Shown here piece by piece: positions 11,494 through 23,419 of a stretch of 64,000 nucleotides of DNA (position 1 is its first letter; each line of letters opens with the position of its first letter). The position numbers were made by a program, and so were the translations under genes. The stretch spans positions 930,001 through 994,000 of the forward strand of contig JAHEWK010000006.1 of NCBI GenBank assembly GCA_020740775.1, written 5' to 3'. The notes below the pieces were generated by a model. The model saw only the letters and a program-made list of their open reading frames with translations. It did not search any database and was not told where the DNA came from. This DNA comes from Ilyonectria destructans. Its lineage: Eukaryota > Ascomycota > Sordariomycetes > Hypocreales > Nectriaceae.

Positions 11494-12948
11494 TCAGGGC
11501 GGTTCATTAGCTGGACTAGGCTCTGTAGTGGGGAGTGCCTGTTGAATCTGCTTTTCCAGTAACGGGTCATAAGTGGATGTCCCGCTTGGTAGTTGAGTGA
11601 TGAGGTGTCGGATATATATCAAGTCGTCTTCCAGCGACCTGCCCATTACGAGCCCTTGTGGGCTGGATGGTGCTATCGGGACTCGGGCGAGAACATCCAC
11701 CACAGCCGAGGCAATGTCGTAGAGCTTCTCGGTTAACCCAACACCGTGCACCTTGATGCTGTCGAGAGGGAGATCCCGCGTAGAGAGTGTGAGTTCTTTC
11801 GCCACCTCTAGCGGGTAGCTATATGTCAAGCTGTGTTGAGAAGCGCCCTCACTGAGGTAGCCAAGGCGTAGACGGAGTTTCCAGATGATGACGCGCAGCC
11901 AGAGCTGTGTAACCCTCAGATTTGCTTTTTGCGTGTCGTGTAGTTCCAGCGTGGGCTTAAGTGCGGTATTAACGCTTGTTTCGACGTAGTCGATTGAGGC
12001 AGGGGTAGGCGGTGTAGCAACTATCTCGTGGTTGAGTAGGGCGACAAACGAGGTTTCGATAGGACGAAACAGGGCCGCGAGACTCCAGAAGCCGACGAGC
12101 CGCTCGTCACTGGTATCCAGCTCCGGCGTCTCGGGAGTAACTTGCAAAGTGATGGGGCGGCGGTAGCGGATTGCGTGAGATCTTTCTGATATGAGCAAGA
12201 CCCAGAATAGACGGCCGGCCAACTCCTTAAAGGTGGCATCGACATGGTCGAACCTCAACAGATGAAGCAGAGTCGTAGCTTCGCGCAGAAATAAAAACGC
12301 CTGGCTGTGGTGCGACAGTCGGGCCTGACAGGCGTAGAGGAAAAAGACGAGCAGACACTGGTTAAAGGTCGGTTTGACGTTGCGTGGAATCCTCTGGTGA
12401 GTCGCCAACGCCACATCCAGGATGATCTGGCCGTACACGGCGTTCTTCTCGGAGATGATGCCCTGCGGAAACAAGTTCTCGGGCTCCTCGGCCTGCAGTA
12501 ACACCTGGGCGCACATGGCGACGAGCACGCAGTAAGCCTCGACTCTCCACTCGGACGACGACGCCATAACGGCCTTCAGATGGGCCATGTAGTCGCGCGT
12601 GAGGATGGGGATAGTTGGGTACAGCCGCTCAAAGAAGCGCTCGGCGCAGTAGTCGATGACGCGCAGCGGAACCAGCTCGGCCATGCTCTGTACGGGGTCA
12701 ACGCCGCCGCCAGGACTCAGCGGACTCAACGGACTCGCCGGATACATGACCAGCGAGACCATCGACGACTGCGGCGTGCAATGGTCGCCGAGGCCCGCGT
12801 CGACGCATCGTCTGCAGGGCCGGAACTCGTTGCAGCCGCGGCGGAGCGTTTTGCATCGCTGGCACGCCCTGGGAACTTGGACTCTCTTTGCGTGCGGCGG
12901 CGTCTCCGCGCTGTTCATTCCGGCATCCCCGGGCCGCTTTGGTTCCAT
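11494..12948 (-). CDS. Zn(II)2Cys6 transcription factor of the maltase locus
   Basis: A 484-residue nuclear regulator in one exon. The zinc cluster lies at about residues 29-57: CQRCKTLRRGC then NEFRPC, RRC and a last Cys after eight residues, giving C-x2-C-x6-C-x5-C-x2-C-x8-C. The rest is helical and resembles the fungal-specific regulatory region. The gene sits 106 bp from the permease stop codon and points toward it. The arrangement enzyme-permease-activator matches yeast MAL loci and Aspergillus maltose clusters, so control of the two neighbours is likely. The inverted CGG pairs in their shared promoter suit a dimer of this class. The sugar-sensing role is inferred, not read from the sequence. 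Confidence 0.88.
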   Translation of the reverse strand: MEPKRPGDAGMNSAETPPHAKRVQVPRACQRCKTLRRGCNEFRPCRRCVDAGLGDHCTPQSSMVSLVMYPASPLSPLSPGGGVDPVQSMAELVPLRVIDYCAERFFERLYPTIPILTRDYMAHLKAVMASSSEWRVEAYCVLVAMCAQVLLQAEEPENLFPQGIISEKNAVYGQIILDVALATHQRIPRNVKPTFNQCLLVFFLYACQARLSHHSQAFLFLREATTLLHLLRFDHVDATFKELAGRLFWVLLISERSHAIRYRRPITLQVTPETPELDTSDERLVGFWSLAALFRPIETSFVALLNHEIVATPPTPASIDYVETSVNTALKPTLELHDTQKANLRVTQLWLRVIIWKLRLRLGYLSEGASQHSLTYSYPLEVAKELTLSTRDLPLDSIKVHGVGLTEKLYDIASAVVDVLARVPIAPSSPQGLVMGRSLEDDLIYIRHLITQLPSGTSTYDPLLEKQIQQALPTTEPSPANEPP

Positions 12949-13610
12949 GGACTTGGTCGCTGGCCCAGTAGCCCAGCTTGTGTGTCCTGATTTGGAATGT
13001 TGTCAAAGATCGCCGTGTCTTGGTGGCGATTTGCGTCCGTTCTCACGGCTTCGGCTAAATAACGGCGCGCACCGAACCTTCAACACCAAGAAGTTCGTGG
13101 CTAAATGCATGGGATATGATTGGCAGTCGGTAAACATCTCCCATATATTCATAGTAAAGTACATCCTACGAGAGTAGTTGAAGTACCGTGATGGGAACAC
13201 GCTGCTCCATATGGAGTACTGGATAGCGAAAAATTTCTTCAGCGTTAAGTGTAGGGTAGGTCAGGCGCAGAGAACGCTGGATTGGACGAGCGGGAATCAG
13301 ACATTCGAAAAACCAACAACATCGACATCTTATGATTTCAAGGTACTTTGGCGTTTCAGCTGGTCAGCAAAATTCACAAGGCTGTTAAACACCCAAGGCA
13401 ACCAGTCACGCTCTACCAGAGATGGGAACAAATCGCCAACTTCAAGTTTCGGAACCGCTCATAATGAATGTAGTGTAATTGGAAGACACTCGCATAATAG
13501 ATGGATACTTGAGTATACAACTACCTTGTTTTTCTAGCCCACTCTTTCAAATACTTCAGCCCCTCAACTTCCTAACCTTCAACGAAGTCAATACATCTGT
13601 GTGGTATGTC
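12949..13610. other. Intergenic region upstream of the maltase-locus regulator
   Basis: About 0.66 kb with the regulator's promoter and the 3' flank of the HsbA-like gene. Short overlapping open frames occur on both strands but none has a recognisable domain or signal. I see no RNA gene or repeat. Confidence 0.4.
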
Positions 13611-14251
13611 TTAGGTGAACCGCGTGATGGCCTCCTTGAGGCTATCGTCAAGATCCTTCAAGTCCTTCTTGGCGCCAGTGCTGCAGGTGGGCACCGTACC
13701 AATGATTCCGAAGGCAAGAGCATCAACACCCTTCTCAAGAAGGCTAAGAACAAAAGCGAGGGGAGCTGTGAATGGGGTTCCAGTCAGGATCCCACCCTTG
13801 CCAATGATGATGCTGAGGAGCTCCTGATGAACCTTGACAAACTGGAAGAAGTTAATAAAGATGAGGCCAGATTTATGGGGTGTGGCACTTACCGTCCTGA
13901 AGGCATCGCAAATGTCATGTTGATCATCTTTGTTGAAATCCGTGCTTCCACCCGCCGTGGTCATGGCGATGATGTCCTTACCAACAGCTGTGATGATCTG
14001 CTTGAGATTGTCGACAAGTCTCTGTATCAAAGTAAGCGGTCTATTCAAAGTCAAATTCAACGAGTTGGCCTTACAGGGGCGGTGGTGAAGACCGAAATAG
14101 GACTGTCGATTTGTTTCGCAATGTCGGCCGTGCTCGACGATAACTCAGTGATCTCGCCGATGTTCTTGACGACATCGTTTGCAGAGAGCTGAGCCTGTGC
14201 CGAAGAGGCAGCCAGGACGGCGGTGGCGATGGATAGAAGCTTGAACTGCAT
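13611..14251 (-). CDS. HsbA-like secreted cell-surface protein
   Basis: A small secreted protein, 178 residues in three exons (14251-14075, 14021-13893, 13841-13611), with introns of 53 and 51 bp; the second intron keeps the frame open if unspliced. Residues 1-20 (MQFKLLSIATAVLAASSAQA) form a clear signal peptide. The mature part is an alpha-helical domain with the features of the hydrophobic-surface-binding protein A / cell-wall galactomannoprotein family: regular Leu/Ile/Val heptads, TTAGG, and paired Cys (in DICDAF and VPTCST). In Aspergillus HsbA coats hydrophobic surfaces and recruits hydrolases; the same role here is inference. The ending LDDSLKEAITRFT is typical. No GPI signal is present. 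Confidence 0.82.
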
Positions 14252-14360
14252 GATGGTGGTTGAATTAACTTTGAAGTTGGATGATAAAGGTGATGGTTGG
14301 AAAGGTAAGAGATTGAGATGTCGATGAGATATCCTGGATTATCGAGGGCTAATGGTGCCA

Positions 14361-14369
14361 TTATATATG
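14361..14369 (-). promoter_or_regulatory. TATA-like element upstream of the HsbA-like gene
   Basis: On the minus strand this reads ACATATATAA, about 110 bp before the start codon at 14251, a usual distance for a fungal core promoter. It is a position-plus-sequence guess only. Confidence 0.35.
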
Positions 14370-15514
14370 TAAGTGACTACCCTCGATTGAAGATCTATTC
14401 CCAGAGCGTACCAGTCTTCTTGTGAGACTCCCTTCCATCATCCCAACCAGTGTCAATATGTCTCCCTCTCGGACGGACTAATAATTAACCCTGTCGATCA
14501 AGGGATTAAGGGAGGCACAATACTGTAACCAGGGCTGAGGCGTCGCTAGTGGTCGAAATATCATAAAATATACAATGACAGGGGTGTTCGTACCAAAGAA
14601 TGAACTAAACAAAGACTGAACTCTGACATGCAGCCTCAAGTTTCCAAGACGGAATCTCAAAAGTGGGGACGACAAAATAAAATGATGTCACATGAAGCTG
14701 AGTGCAGTTTCTGTGCCTTCTTCCCCTGTGTGGGACTGAGACATTGATCATCCTCTGAAATCCACCCACCGGGATCCGTACAAATCTGCATTCCTTAAAT
14801 GCGGGGGCTTCATCAACAACGTAAATCCAGGACGTCATTCGCCATTGTCCGGCATAGTTTCGGGCAATTTGTTTCCTGAAGCATTCTTCGTATGACTATT
14901 AGTAGTAGCCATTGTATAAATAATTCAAATATTATTTAATAAACATCAAGAATCAATGGGTTCTTATCACTACAAGTGTAGCGTCCGCAATCACACGTAA
15001 ACATAAGCAAACAAGTTTGGCCAACAGGACTCATCTCTGATGTTCATATTTCCAGCGACTACCCGTTACAGTCAAGAGAAGGCTACATGTACAAGCAGTG
15101 GTGCATTTAAAAAGCTGCATCAAATAACCTCGAGTCTAGAGGTCGTACGGAGATCGATGGACAAAGATATGATGGCATTTCAACAACTCTCGTTTGCTAC
15201 CAAAACACCAAATACGTTCTGTTAATATGTCCGTGACTGAAGACCATTTGTATGCTAATTTAATAATTTGCCCACCTATTGCAACTGCCAACTGGCCTCT
15301 CAGCGTCTCGTCTCACACCTAACTTGTTGGGTTTAGTGGCAGCCGAGTTTTCAGTGGAGTCGAAAATGGACCCGCAATTCCGTTACAAACCGCCATGTCA
15401 ATTGCGCCCTTAATAACTGCACGATGTCAAAGCAAATGTCATTTGCCCCTTCGACTGCTTTAAGAGGAACGCGCTCTGGCTCGGTTAGGAACTGCAAATT
15501 CATCATCGCCCACG
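14370..15514. other. Intergenic region between HsbA-like and AlaX-like genes
   Basis: About 1.1 kb without a supported gene. The part around 14,880-15,020 is AT-rich. Several short open frames are present but have no recognisable features. It should hold the divergent promoters of both neighbours. Confidence 0.4.
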
Positions 15515-16327
15515 ATGGCCGCCGCAGCTCGAACCTATCTGGCGTTCCAGCACAACGCAAAGCTTCACAAGCTTCAAACACTCGTCACCGCAGTTCTCCC
15601 CTTCAGCGCCCTTGAAGAAGCCAACCGACTGCTCTTCAAGCAAGGCGGCGATGAGAACCATGTTGTCGTTACGGATCGCACGATTTTTCATCCACAAGGA
15701 GGCGGCCAACCCTCTGATGTCGGCCAGATGACGCATCCGTCTGGCGTTACCTTTACCGTATCGTCAGTCCGCATGGACGCAGTGAACGACGGCCAAGTAT
15801 TGCACTTGGGACAATTCGCCTCCCCAGCAACTATTTTTAAGAACGGCGACGAGGTTGAGCAAGCAATCGACGTTGAAAAGCGCCTCCTCTACTCGCGGTT
15901 CCACACTGCCGGCCACGTTCTCGGCGCTGCAGTGAGACGTCTCCTGGAAAAGGAGATTGAAGGGTTCGATGAGCTGAAGGCATCTCACTTCCCTGACGCA
16001 GCCTCGTGCGAGTTTAAGGGGAGTATCGATGGAAAATGGAAGGAGCCTATTCAGAAGAAAGTCGACGAGTACATTGCGGCGAACCTGCCTGTCCAGGTTG
16101 AGTGGTGGGATGAGGAGGATTTCCGGACGCGTGGGCTAGAGCGTCTGATTCCTGATAGAAGCATGGCACCGCCGGGTGAAAAGTTTCGTGTTGTCAATAT
16201 CGTGGGGGCTGAGGTTTATCCTTGCGGAGGAACACATGTTGACACGTCAGATTTGTGCGGCGAGACTAAGGTAAAGAAGATTTCTAGAAGCAAGGGACAG
16301 TCCCGTGTGAGTTACACGTTGGCTTAG
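15515..16327 (+). CDS. AlaX-type alanyl-tRNA editing protein
   Basis: A soluble 270-residue protein in one exon, start MAAAARTYL. It is a free-standing editing domain related to the second half of alanyl-tRNA synthetase, which removes wrongly attached Ser or Gly from tRNA-Ala. The N-terminal beta-barrel contains FHPQGGGQPSD. The zinc/catalytic motifs follow: RFHTAGHVLGAAV (HxxxH, about residues 130-134) and PCGGTHVDT (CxxxH, about 240-244), then KVKKISRSKGQSRVSYTL at the end, as in the synthetase editing domain. Length fits AlaX type II. It ends 43 bp from the convergent antiporter gene. All metal ligands are present. Confidence 0.92.
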   Translation: MAAAARTYLAFQHNAKLHKLQTLVTAVLPFSALEEANRLLFKQGGDENHVVVTDRTIFHPQGGGQPSDVGQMTHPSGVTFTVSSVRMDAVNDGQVLHLGQFASPATIFKNGDEVEQAIDVEKRLLYSRFHTAGHVLGAAVRRLLEKEIEGFDELKASHFPDAASCEFKGSIDGKWKEPIQKKVDEYIAANLPVQVEWWDEEDFRTRGLERLIPDRSMAPPGEKFRVVNIVGAEVYPCGGTHVDTSDLCGETKVKKISRSKGQSRVSYTLA

Positions 16328-16370
16328 AGCAGCGATGCAGATGCGGAGCTATAGAATAATAGAATATAGA

Positions 16371-17982
16371 TCAACAAGAAGATCCCCGTCTCTCTTCCCG
16401 TATGCTTTGAAAGGACTGATAGGACTTGGGCAACAATGGTGTCTGCACGTTGGCAGAATCTGGAGATAGCTGGCTATGAGGTAAAGCTTCAATGAACCCT
16501 TCGCTGTCACTTCTAATGTGTCCCATTACAGTTTCATGGGCAAAGAAGCCCACCTTTGCCACGGGGATGCACAGACCATGAACAACCTGTGAGCTCGTTA
16601 GCCATCGATTCAGACATCAATGTATTTCTGTTCACTCACCACACTGCAAACGGCAAGAAACCAGACAACGACCAGACCGGTTTCCCGAAGGTCTTTGACG
16701 TCGGCGCGAACCTCGTCTCCGTCGACCAGGTACTTGTCGATGAACTCGGCCAAAATGTACACGTAAAAGACGGCGGACACTCCAATGGGGCCAAAGAACC
16801 CTGCGAACAATGCCTTCCTTGTGTCTGAGATTTGGTGGATGTATTTGTGTGCGGCGAACACCCATGGGAGGCGTCGGACGAGCAGGACCAGAATGCCGAG
16901 AGGAACTAATTGGTAAATTGAGATGACGTTGTTGTTCAAGAAATCATTCCACGGGCAAACTGCACCAAACCACATGAATATGGTCATGTTGAGTAGCATG
17001 TCGATCGTTGGGTGAAAAGAGTCATTCTCGGTCTGCAAGCGGAACCAGTCATCCCAAGTGAAGGCATTACCGGCTACAAAGCAGGCCAGTACATCGTCGC
17101 TTCCAATCATGCCACATGTGCCCAAGACAAACAGAGCCAGAGCGATAGCGAATACTACAAAGCTCTCTTTGTCGATATAGTCTCGCTTCTCAGCCCAGTG
17201 CAATAGATCTTTGGCGGCCCAGCCTGCAGCAGCGCCGTAGGCGACGCTTAAGAGGATAGTATAGCCCCAGGTGTCTCCCAACCACAGACCCATGGCTGTC
17301 AGAGAGCCGCCATCTGCTGGATTGGCTTCGTCACCGGTGTACTTGATGAGATACAGGGCAAGGAAGAGGAACGGATATCCGAGGCCGTCATTGGCTCCGG
17401 ATTCGGCAACGATAATCTGCTGGAGCTTCTTGGGCACGTTATGTTCGGCAAATTTGCCCTTTACAATAGCACTGGACAGGATCGGGTCTGTTGGAGTGAC
17501 GCAAGCTCCTATGGCCAAGGCATGGAGGAGTGGAAGTTGCGGCATAAAGGCCCAAACCAGCACACTGGTGGTCAACCACATCATAGCCATGACGACTCCC
17601 ACGAGAATAGAGAGTGATTTCCATTCCTTTTGCAGGTACTTACTGGGGAGCTGCACGCCCGCAATGACAAGCTGTACGCCTAGCACCAGTCGCGCGAAGT
17701 TTAGCGTGATGGCTTCGACATCTTTGCTACTGCCAGCATATTCGAGGGGGCGAATGAAGTTGGCTCCGACTGGAGAGAAGGCAACACCGGCTAGGAGGGA
17801 TATGACTGCACAGCATCTTAGATTCGGCGATGCCCAAGGAGAAGCAACAGACTGAATAACTTACGGGCCTCAGAGAGGTAGAGGTTCTCCTTGGAAAGAT
17901 AGGAGACCAATCCAAATGCCGCAATCCACCCGCCCAGGAGGCTGACGATGATGTTGAAGTTGGTTATCTCAAGAGCGGGCAT
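16371..17982 (-). CDS. Na+/H+ antiporter (fungal CPA1, Nha1/Sod2-like)
   Basis: A plasma-membrane cation/proton exchanger for Na+ or K+ export, 499 residues in three exons (17982-17865, 17805-16640, 16586-16371). The start is MPALEITNFNIIVSLLGG. About 11-13 membrane helices are visible. Family marks include GACVTPTDPILSSAIVKGKF and the paired acidic motif ESGANDGLGYPFLFLALYL, whose Asp is the ion-binding site in this class. The protein ends soon after the last helix (FFGPIGVSAVFYVYI... VCSV) with a tail of about 70 residues. That makes it closer in size to S. pombe Sod2 than to S. cerevisiae Nha1, whose long cytosolic tail it lacks. The last intron (16587-16639) falls right after the last helix. 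Confidence 0.9.
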
Positions 17983-20858
17983 CGTGTCGACCTGGAAATA
18001 GACAGACGCCGTCTGGGGATACACGCTCAAGCAAGATGCCTGGCGAAATTCTGGGATTCAGGATTGACGATGGCGGGTGTTTTGACCACAATGTCATCGA
18101 GAGACGCTCACCGAGGTGCCATGAGATAGGGGCTGTGTACGTCATGGTCATTTGACGCTAGCAATCATGTGATGGATCTAGCGATAAGATAAGAGGGACC
18201 AGATGACCAGGCCGCAAGCGCAAGGCCGAAGACGCTTGTGATGGAATGGATTATTTGAGTTTGTCGGTTTATTGATTCTTGATGAGGTTTGAGGTCGAAC
18301 AACTTGTACTATCGTACGATACTCACAGGTTGGGTGTTATTAACGATGTAATTTGGGGTACGTCATAAAGCATGCGCTGCGTTGTACCACTAAGCCAGCC
18401 AGACACAAAACACACCACACTATTGGCTGCAGATGCCTGGCCCTTGGACAGTATTTAAACATTCAAATGTACTGTACACCTGGTTTGCTATAAGAGAAGA
18501 CGCAAATAAAAGCTCTAAGCAAAAATGTCATTTTTTATCCGCCTAACCTTTTACTGCCATGGGGGACAGGGGTCTACCAGCTACCTGGTGTCGAGGTTTG
18601 AAGATAATATTGTCACATATTGTATAGGCCTCAGTTACACTACGAATTTGCGGAGTGTTCATTATACTTGCTGTAGCCGTCGGTGCGATAAATATCCGGC
18701 TATCTGAAGAGCATATCGTGACCGCTGGGGTGTGGAAGGACAAGCCAGAGAGACGTGTTTACGATGTTTTCTGCCTGGCTTTTGCCGGATCACTAGAATA
18801 CCGTAGTACGGCAATGACTTGAGATCAATTACCATACGTGGGGTAGTTCCACATCCCCAAGTTACATTCAGCCTCTCCTCGGATAATCCATATTTGTCAA
18901 GTGTCAGGGGGGGAAACAGGGAAAATGATGAGTCAGTCCTGTAGTCTTCTAGGGAGGATTTTGAGACAGCAGATTGATCTGTCCATCATCATGATTAGCT
19001 ATTATCTACAGAATGACCAATTGACAGTATTTTTGACCCAGGGCTGCGGCATTTCCTTATGAATCATTTGATCGGATGATACTCATAGCGGTATGTCCAA
19101 TATCATATCTCTTTTGATCACTTCTATCATCTTCAATATCAGCTTCCCCAGCTCTTCCAGACGCACCGCCACCACAGCCTGTATCAGCCTTTGGGTGAGC
19201 TGTGGGGTCTTTTAGTCCTCTCTGTTGCTTATAGTCCCCACGCATTACTGAGGTCAGATGTGTTATCCCGATATTGTGATGCCAACATAGGGCTTTTCCC
19301 ACTCTGAGGATTCTATGGGTAAGCTGGTTGTCAGAACTTCCGAGGAGCAGAAGAAAGCCCCTGTTAATATAGCTCTTCCCCTCCTATGAAGGCACAGCTG
19401 CCTGCCAATAGCGGAGGAAAATTAAACCCATTTGCTTGTGTCGCATTCTGTCACACTAACTGATCAGACCAAAAGTGGAATGTACACTCCAACAGGAGGC
19501 ACTGATAGTTGTGTATATAATAGATGCATATTATGTAACAGCTTGGGTTAGAAAGTCAGGAGGCTGGGACGAATGCCCCAAGGAAAATTCATTTATGAGG
19601 CCTCATAAAAAGAGGAGTGTATGCGGCTCCTCGATTGGCCTTGCGTGGCGGAGCACTTGTCAGATTGCGATTTGTCCTATTTGGAATTTCAGTTACTTCC
19701 ATTTGGACATAACTGAGGCGGATGTCCGTGTACCTTGTGATCTGCAACGGTTGGCTGGTTATGCACCCTTGTTACTGCAAGGAGCCTTGTCGAAATTAAA
19801 GATTTACGGAGCCGACCTGCCGCTTGTGGACTTCCCACAATGCCGTGACTTAAATATTCGTTAGATTCCATACTCTCCTCTCTCCGGGGCTCCCGCAAGC
19901 CACGTCACGTTAAGGGTACCATGCAGTTGTTTGGTTTCAAATCCAATTCCCGGGACATGTGCCGATTTGCCTGATAAATAGTCTCCACTACATTGCACCC
20001 TCGACTAGGATCATGCCTTTGTTTCCGACGTACATAATTTGAATTTCTGATCAAATCCCCATCCCAAAGCTATGAGTTCCAGGCGAGTTCATGTTGTTGG
20101 TTCCAAATTGCGCAGTATCATAGCGCCGTCTTTGATGTAACTCTTCATTAAAATCTGGGCTTATCTGTGCTCACCCTTCCACTACAGTTTACCCCCTGAA
20201 TTTCTGTTAGCGCGAGACTCAAATGTGGCGTAAGTCTGTTTATAGAAAAGATCACCACATCAACCTTTCCGAAGCTCCGAAAAAGACATGAACTGATCTA
20301 GCTACGTACCCAGGATATCAATATGTCGTATTTCTTATGAATCGCTGTTGAGTTGGTTGACTCTAGTAATGATCCCTGCAACTGGTACTAAGTGAACAAA
20401 AGTACAGGAGGTAGACTGTAGTAGAACTATTTCGTGCGACGTTAATATTATTGATTAAACTCAAGTCTACTCCAGACGCTCACTAAACACATCCGCTTCT
20501 TCCAGCATCTCTGTACTACTAGACCTGTTTGTTATTGTCCCAATGCAAATATATTTTGTGAATTTATGCTGCTACCCATGCATCAGTAGGGTCGCATTGC
20601 ACCTTGGTACCCGCTTCTGTTGCGCTGCTCCCTATCACTCCATTCGTTCGGGCATTCAAGAAACCCCTGTATTGAATGCGTTGTAAAATCTAAATATCCA
20701 CAACGGCCCGCATTCATCCGCCAAGGGACGATTCCCATAGGAAGTAAGTTATATAACCTGACGAGTGACCCGAATACCGCAGTCGATCATTCTACCACAT
20801 TCGCCAGTCACTTCTTTCTCTAACAAACCCCTCATTAGATGACATCAACTGAGTCACT
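17983..20858. other. Gene-poor 2.9-kb region
   Basis: No supported gene. Open frames at 19057-19302 (-), 19475-19864 (+) and a few others have no recognisable domain, no clear start context and no homology that I recognise. There is no tRNA that folds; an A-box-like stretch near 18,375 is discussed under rejected items. The last few hundred bases contain the promoter of the monooxygenase fusion gene, with a CT/CA-rich leader before its ATG. Confidence 0.4.
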
Positions 20859-23419
20859 ATGTCCTCCAAGAATTTCACCGTCCTCATTGCCGGCGGTAGC
20901 ATTGCCGGCTTGACGCTAGCTAATATGCTTGAGGTAGTAGGTATCGACTACATCATCTTGGAAGCCTACCCGGAAATAGCTCCTCAAGTCGGCGCTAGTA
21001 TTGGCCTCGTGCCTAACGGCTGTCGTGTTCTTGACCAGATCGGGGTCTACGACAAAATCAGGGATCTAATCAAAGAACCCCTATTCCAAATGTCTCTCCG
21101 CAATTCTGATGGTAATGCAACGAGTCAGTACGATGGCATTGGGGATCAGTTCAGAAACCGGTGAGTTCGACATTCACGTATGTTGTGATTGTATTGTTCT
21201 AATATTGCCGCAGATACGGATACGACGTTATTGTTGTAGATCGTCAAATGGTCCTTGAGATATTGTGGAATAACCTGAAGAACAAAGACAAGGTCCTCGT
21301 TAACAAGCGGGTCACTCAGGTTCATTTTGAACCATCTGGAGTCAAAGTGGAGACGAGCGACGGCGAATCTTTCTCAGGTGACATCTTGGTTGGCGCGGAC
21401 GGAACTCACAGCCAAGTACGAAGCGAGATGTGGCGATTAGCAGATGATATGGAGCCTGGCTACATTCCCGCTTCAGAACATACAGGTAAGTCCGTCTATC
21501 GAGGATTATGAAGACTCAGAAAAACTCACAAGTCGCCCAGAATGTCTGCCAACGGTCTACAAGTGCATCTTTGGCATATCCGTTATGGAGGGCTGGCAGG
21601 CCTCTGCCGTCCAGACTAACCTGAACAAACACTTCTCGTACTTGATAATAGCTGGCCCGAAGCAGCGAGTTTACTGGTTCCTCTTTGTCAACATGGGCAA
21701 GACACACTACGGCCCAGAACTTCCGCACTTCACCAAAGAAGACGAAGAGACACTGGTTAATGAGCACCGAGACGACAAGGTCACTGAGACCTACACATTC
21801 GGAGACCTTTATTCAGCTAAAATTTCCTCCGTTCTGACTCCACTGCCAGAGTATGTATTCAAGAAGTGGCATTTCAACCGCATCATGACTATCGGAGATG
21901 CGGCACACAAGGTAAGTTATTTCCCATATCTACAATACTCTTAAGTGATTTGCACTGACCCAAACCTTGCCAGCTTGAACCCATCGCTGGGCAGGGAGGC
22001 AACAGCGCCATCGAAACCGCCGCAGTTCTCGTGACCAACCTGACACGGATGCTAAATGCACACCCATCCGGCGTCACACTTGCTGATATTGACGGTGTCT
22101 TTGCCGAGACGCAGAAGACGCGCGAGCCTCGCGTTTTGCAGCTTGTCGGGGCCTCTCACCTGGAGCAACGGGTTTCCGCCCTGGAGAGCCCAGTGTGGGA
22201 GTTTGTTGGCCGGTACCTTCTCCCCATGACATCCATCGAAGAGAAGCAAGACCCCTGGAGTACGAACTTCGAGGGCGCCCATAAACTTGACATCTTGGAC
22301 GTGCCAAAGCGATCGCAGTTTAATCCGTTCTTTGATGTGCTCCCCAACCCTCCCCTGCCTCCGTCTATGCTGCCCAAGCTTGTGATGGGAGTTGTGCTTT
22401 GCGGCCTCTTCTACATTGCGAAACACGCCCTAGTCATTTCGCCAGAGCCGGGGCCTAGTACCTTCCTATCTCACGAGTTGAAAAAGACATTCACCGGGGT
22501 TACTCAAGTTGACGCGATGCTCTCACTTCTCGTATGGGCCTTTTCTGAGTCTACTTCTGGTTCCGACCTCAACAAGAGAGTTCAATGCCTCTACTTCCTG
22601 GTCAATCTTATCCCTGTCATCTACATCTGGACAGTCGAGGGTTACCGTAACGGCAACAGACGGTCTCCTCTGGTGTCGTGGCCCTCGGTATTTACTGTGT
22701 ACCAGCTCGTCGGCATCGGAAAAGTCGCACCCGTGTATTTCGCCATAAGCCTGTTCACGACCAGTAGGGCAGTTTATACGCGTCCTACAGGCCGACCGAT
22801 TCCCTCTTCGGTTGCACATGCATTGCTTCCCGCTCTGTGCCTGGGATACGTCCTTCCCACTGCCCTCATGTTCATTCAGTATGGAGACAGCGTCGTTCAG
22901 CAAAACGCCATTGCATTCTGGCAGCCTTCTCCTGTATATGTCTCTGTGCTGACGTGGACTTTCTCTCGAATTTTTCAGCACATCTCTCCCACCAAATCTC
23001 TAGACTGGGAGATGTATGAGAAAAAGGATCTTGCCCCTCTTGAAGCTGGCTACGCGCTCTCCTTTTTCGCGACTGCCATCACGCACATCTGCACCATGGT
23101 ATATGTCCGCTACAGCCCATCCGTGTCCATATCTCAGGCCTTCTTCAATCTTCCTACAATCGCATCTATAGGAATCAACAACGACGTCAACGGGTTTTGG
23201 AAGTACGACATGCTTCTGTGTTTCGGGACTGTGGCGATGTGGTGTCTGTACAGCGTATACGAGCTGCGACGACTGGGGTACGTCACAACGCAAAAGGCTA
23301 TTAGTGCTGGCTTGGCAATCTTTGCGGCTGAGATACTTGTAGGGCCGGGTGCAACATATGCAGGCTTGTGGGCTTGGAGGGAGAACGTTATTGCGGGATT
23401 GGTGAAGGAGGGGCAGTAA
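20859..23419 (+). CDS. FAD monooxygenase fused to a polytopic membrane domain
   Basis: A two-part protein of 796 residues in four exons: 20859-21160, 21214-21485, 21541-21911 and 21974-23419. The N-terminal half (about 1-420) is a group A flavin monooxygenase: dinucleotide fold VLIAGGSIAGLTLANML, the second FAD motif LVGADGTHSQVR and the ribityl-binding motif IMTIGDAAHKLEPIAGQGGN. FRNRYGYDV and the overall pattern resemble epoxidases of fungal meroterpenoid and indole-diterpene pathways (PaxM type). The C-terminal half (about 470-796) has eight or nine hydrophobic helices ending in GPGATYAGLWAWREN. Such integral-membrane tails may be terpene-cyclase-like; I cannot prove this by eye. No prenyltransferase or PKS is in the window. 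An ABCB pump and a Zn(II)2Cys6 factor lie downstream, so this may be part of a small specialised-metabolite group. Confidence 0.85.

Noticed and set aside
18360..18420. Minus-strand stretch with a tRNA A-box-like GGCTTAGTGGTA
   Set aside because: No matching acceptor stem, anticodon arm or T arm (B box) follows, so it does not fold as a tRNA.
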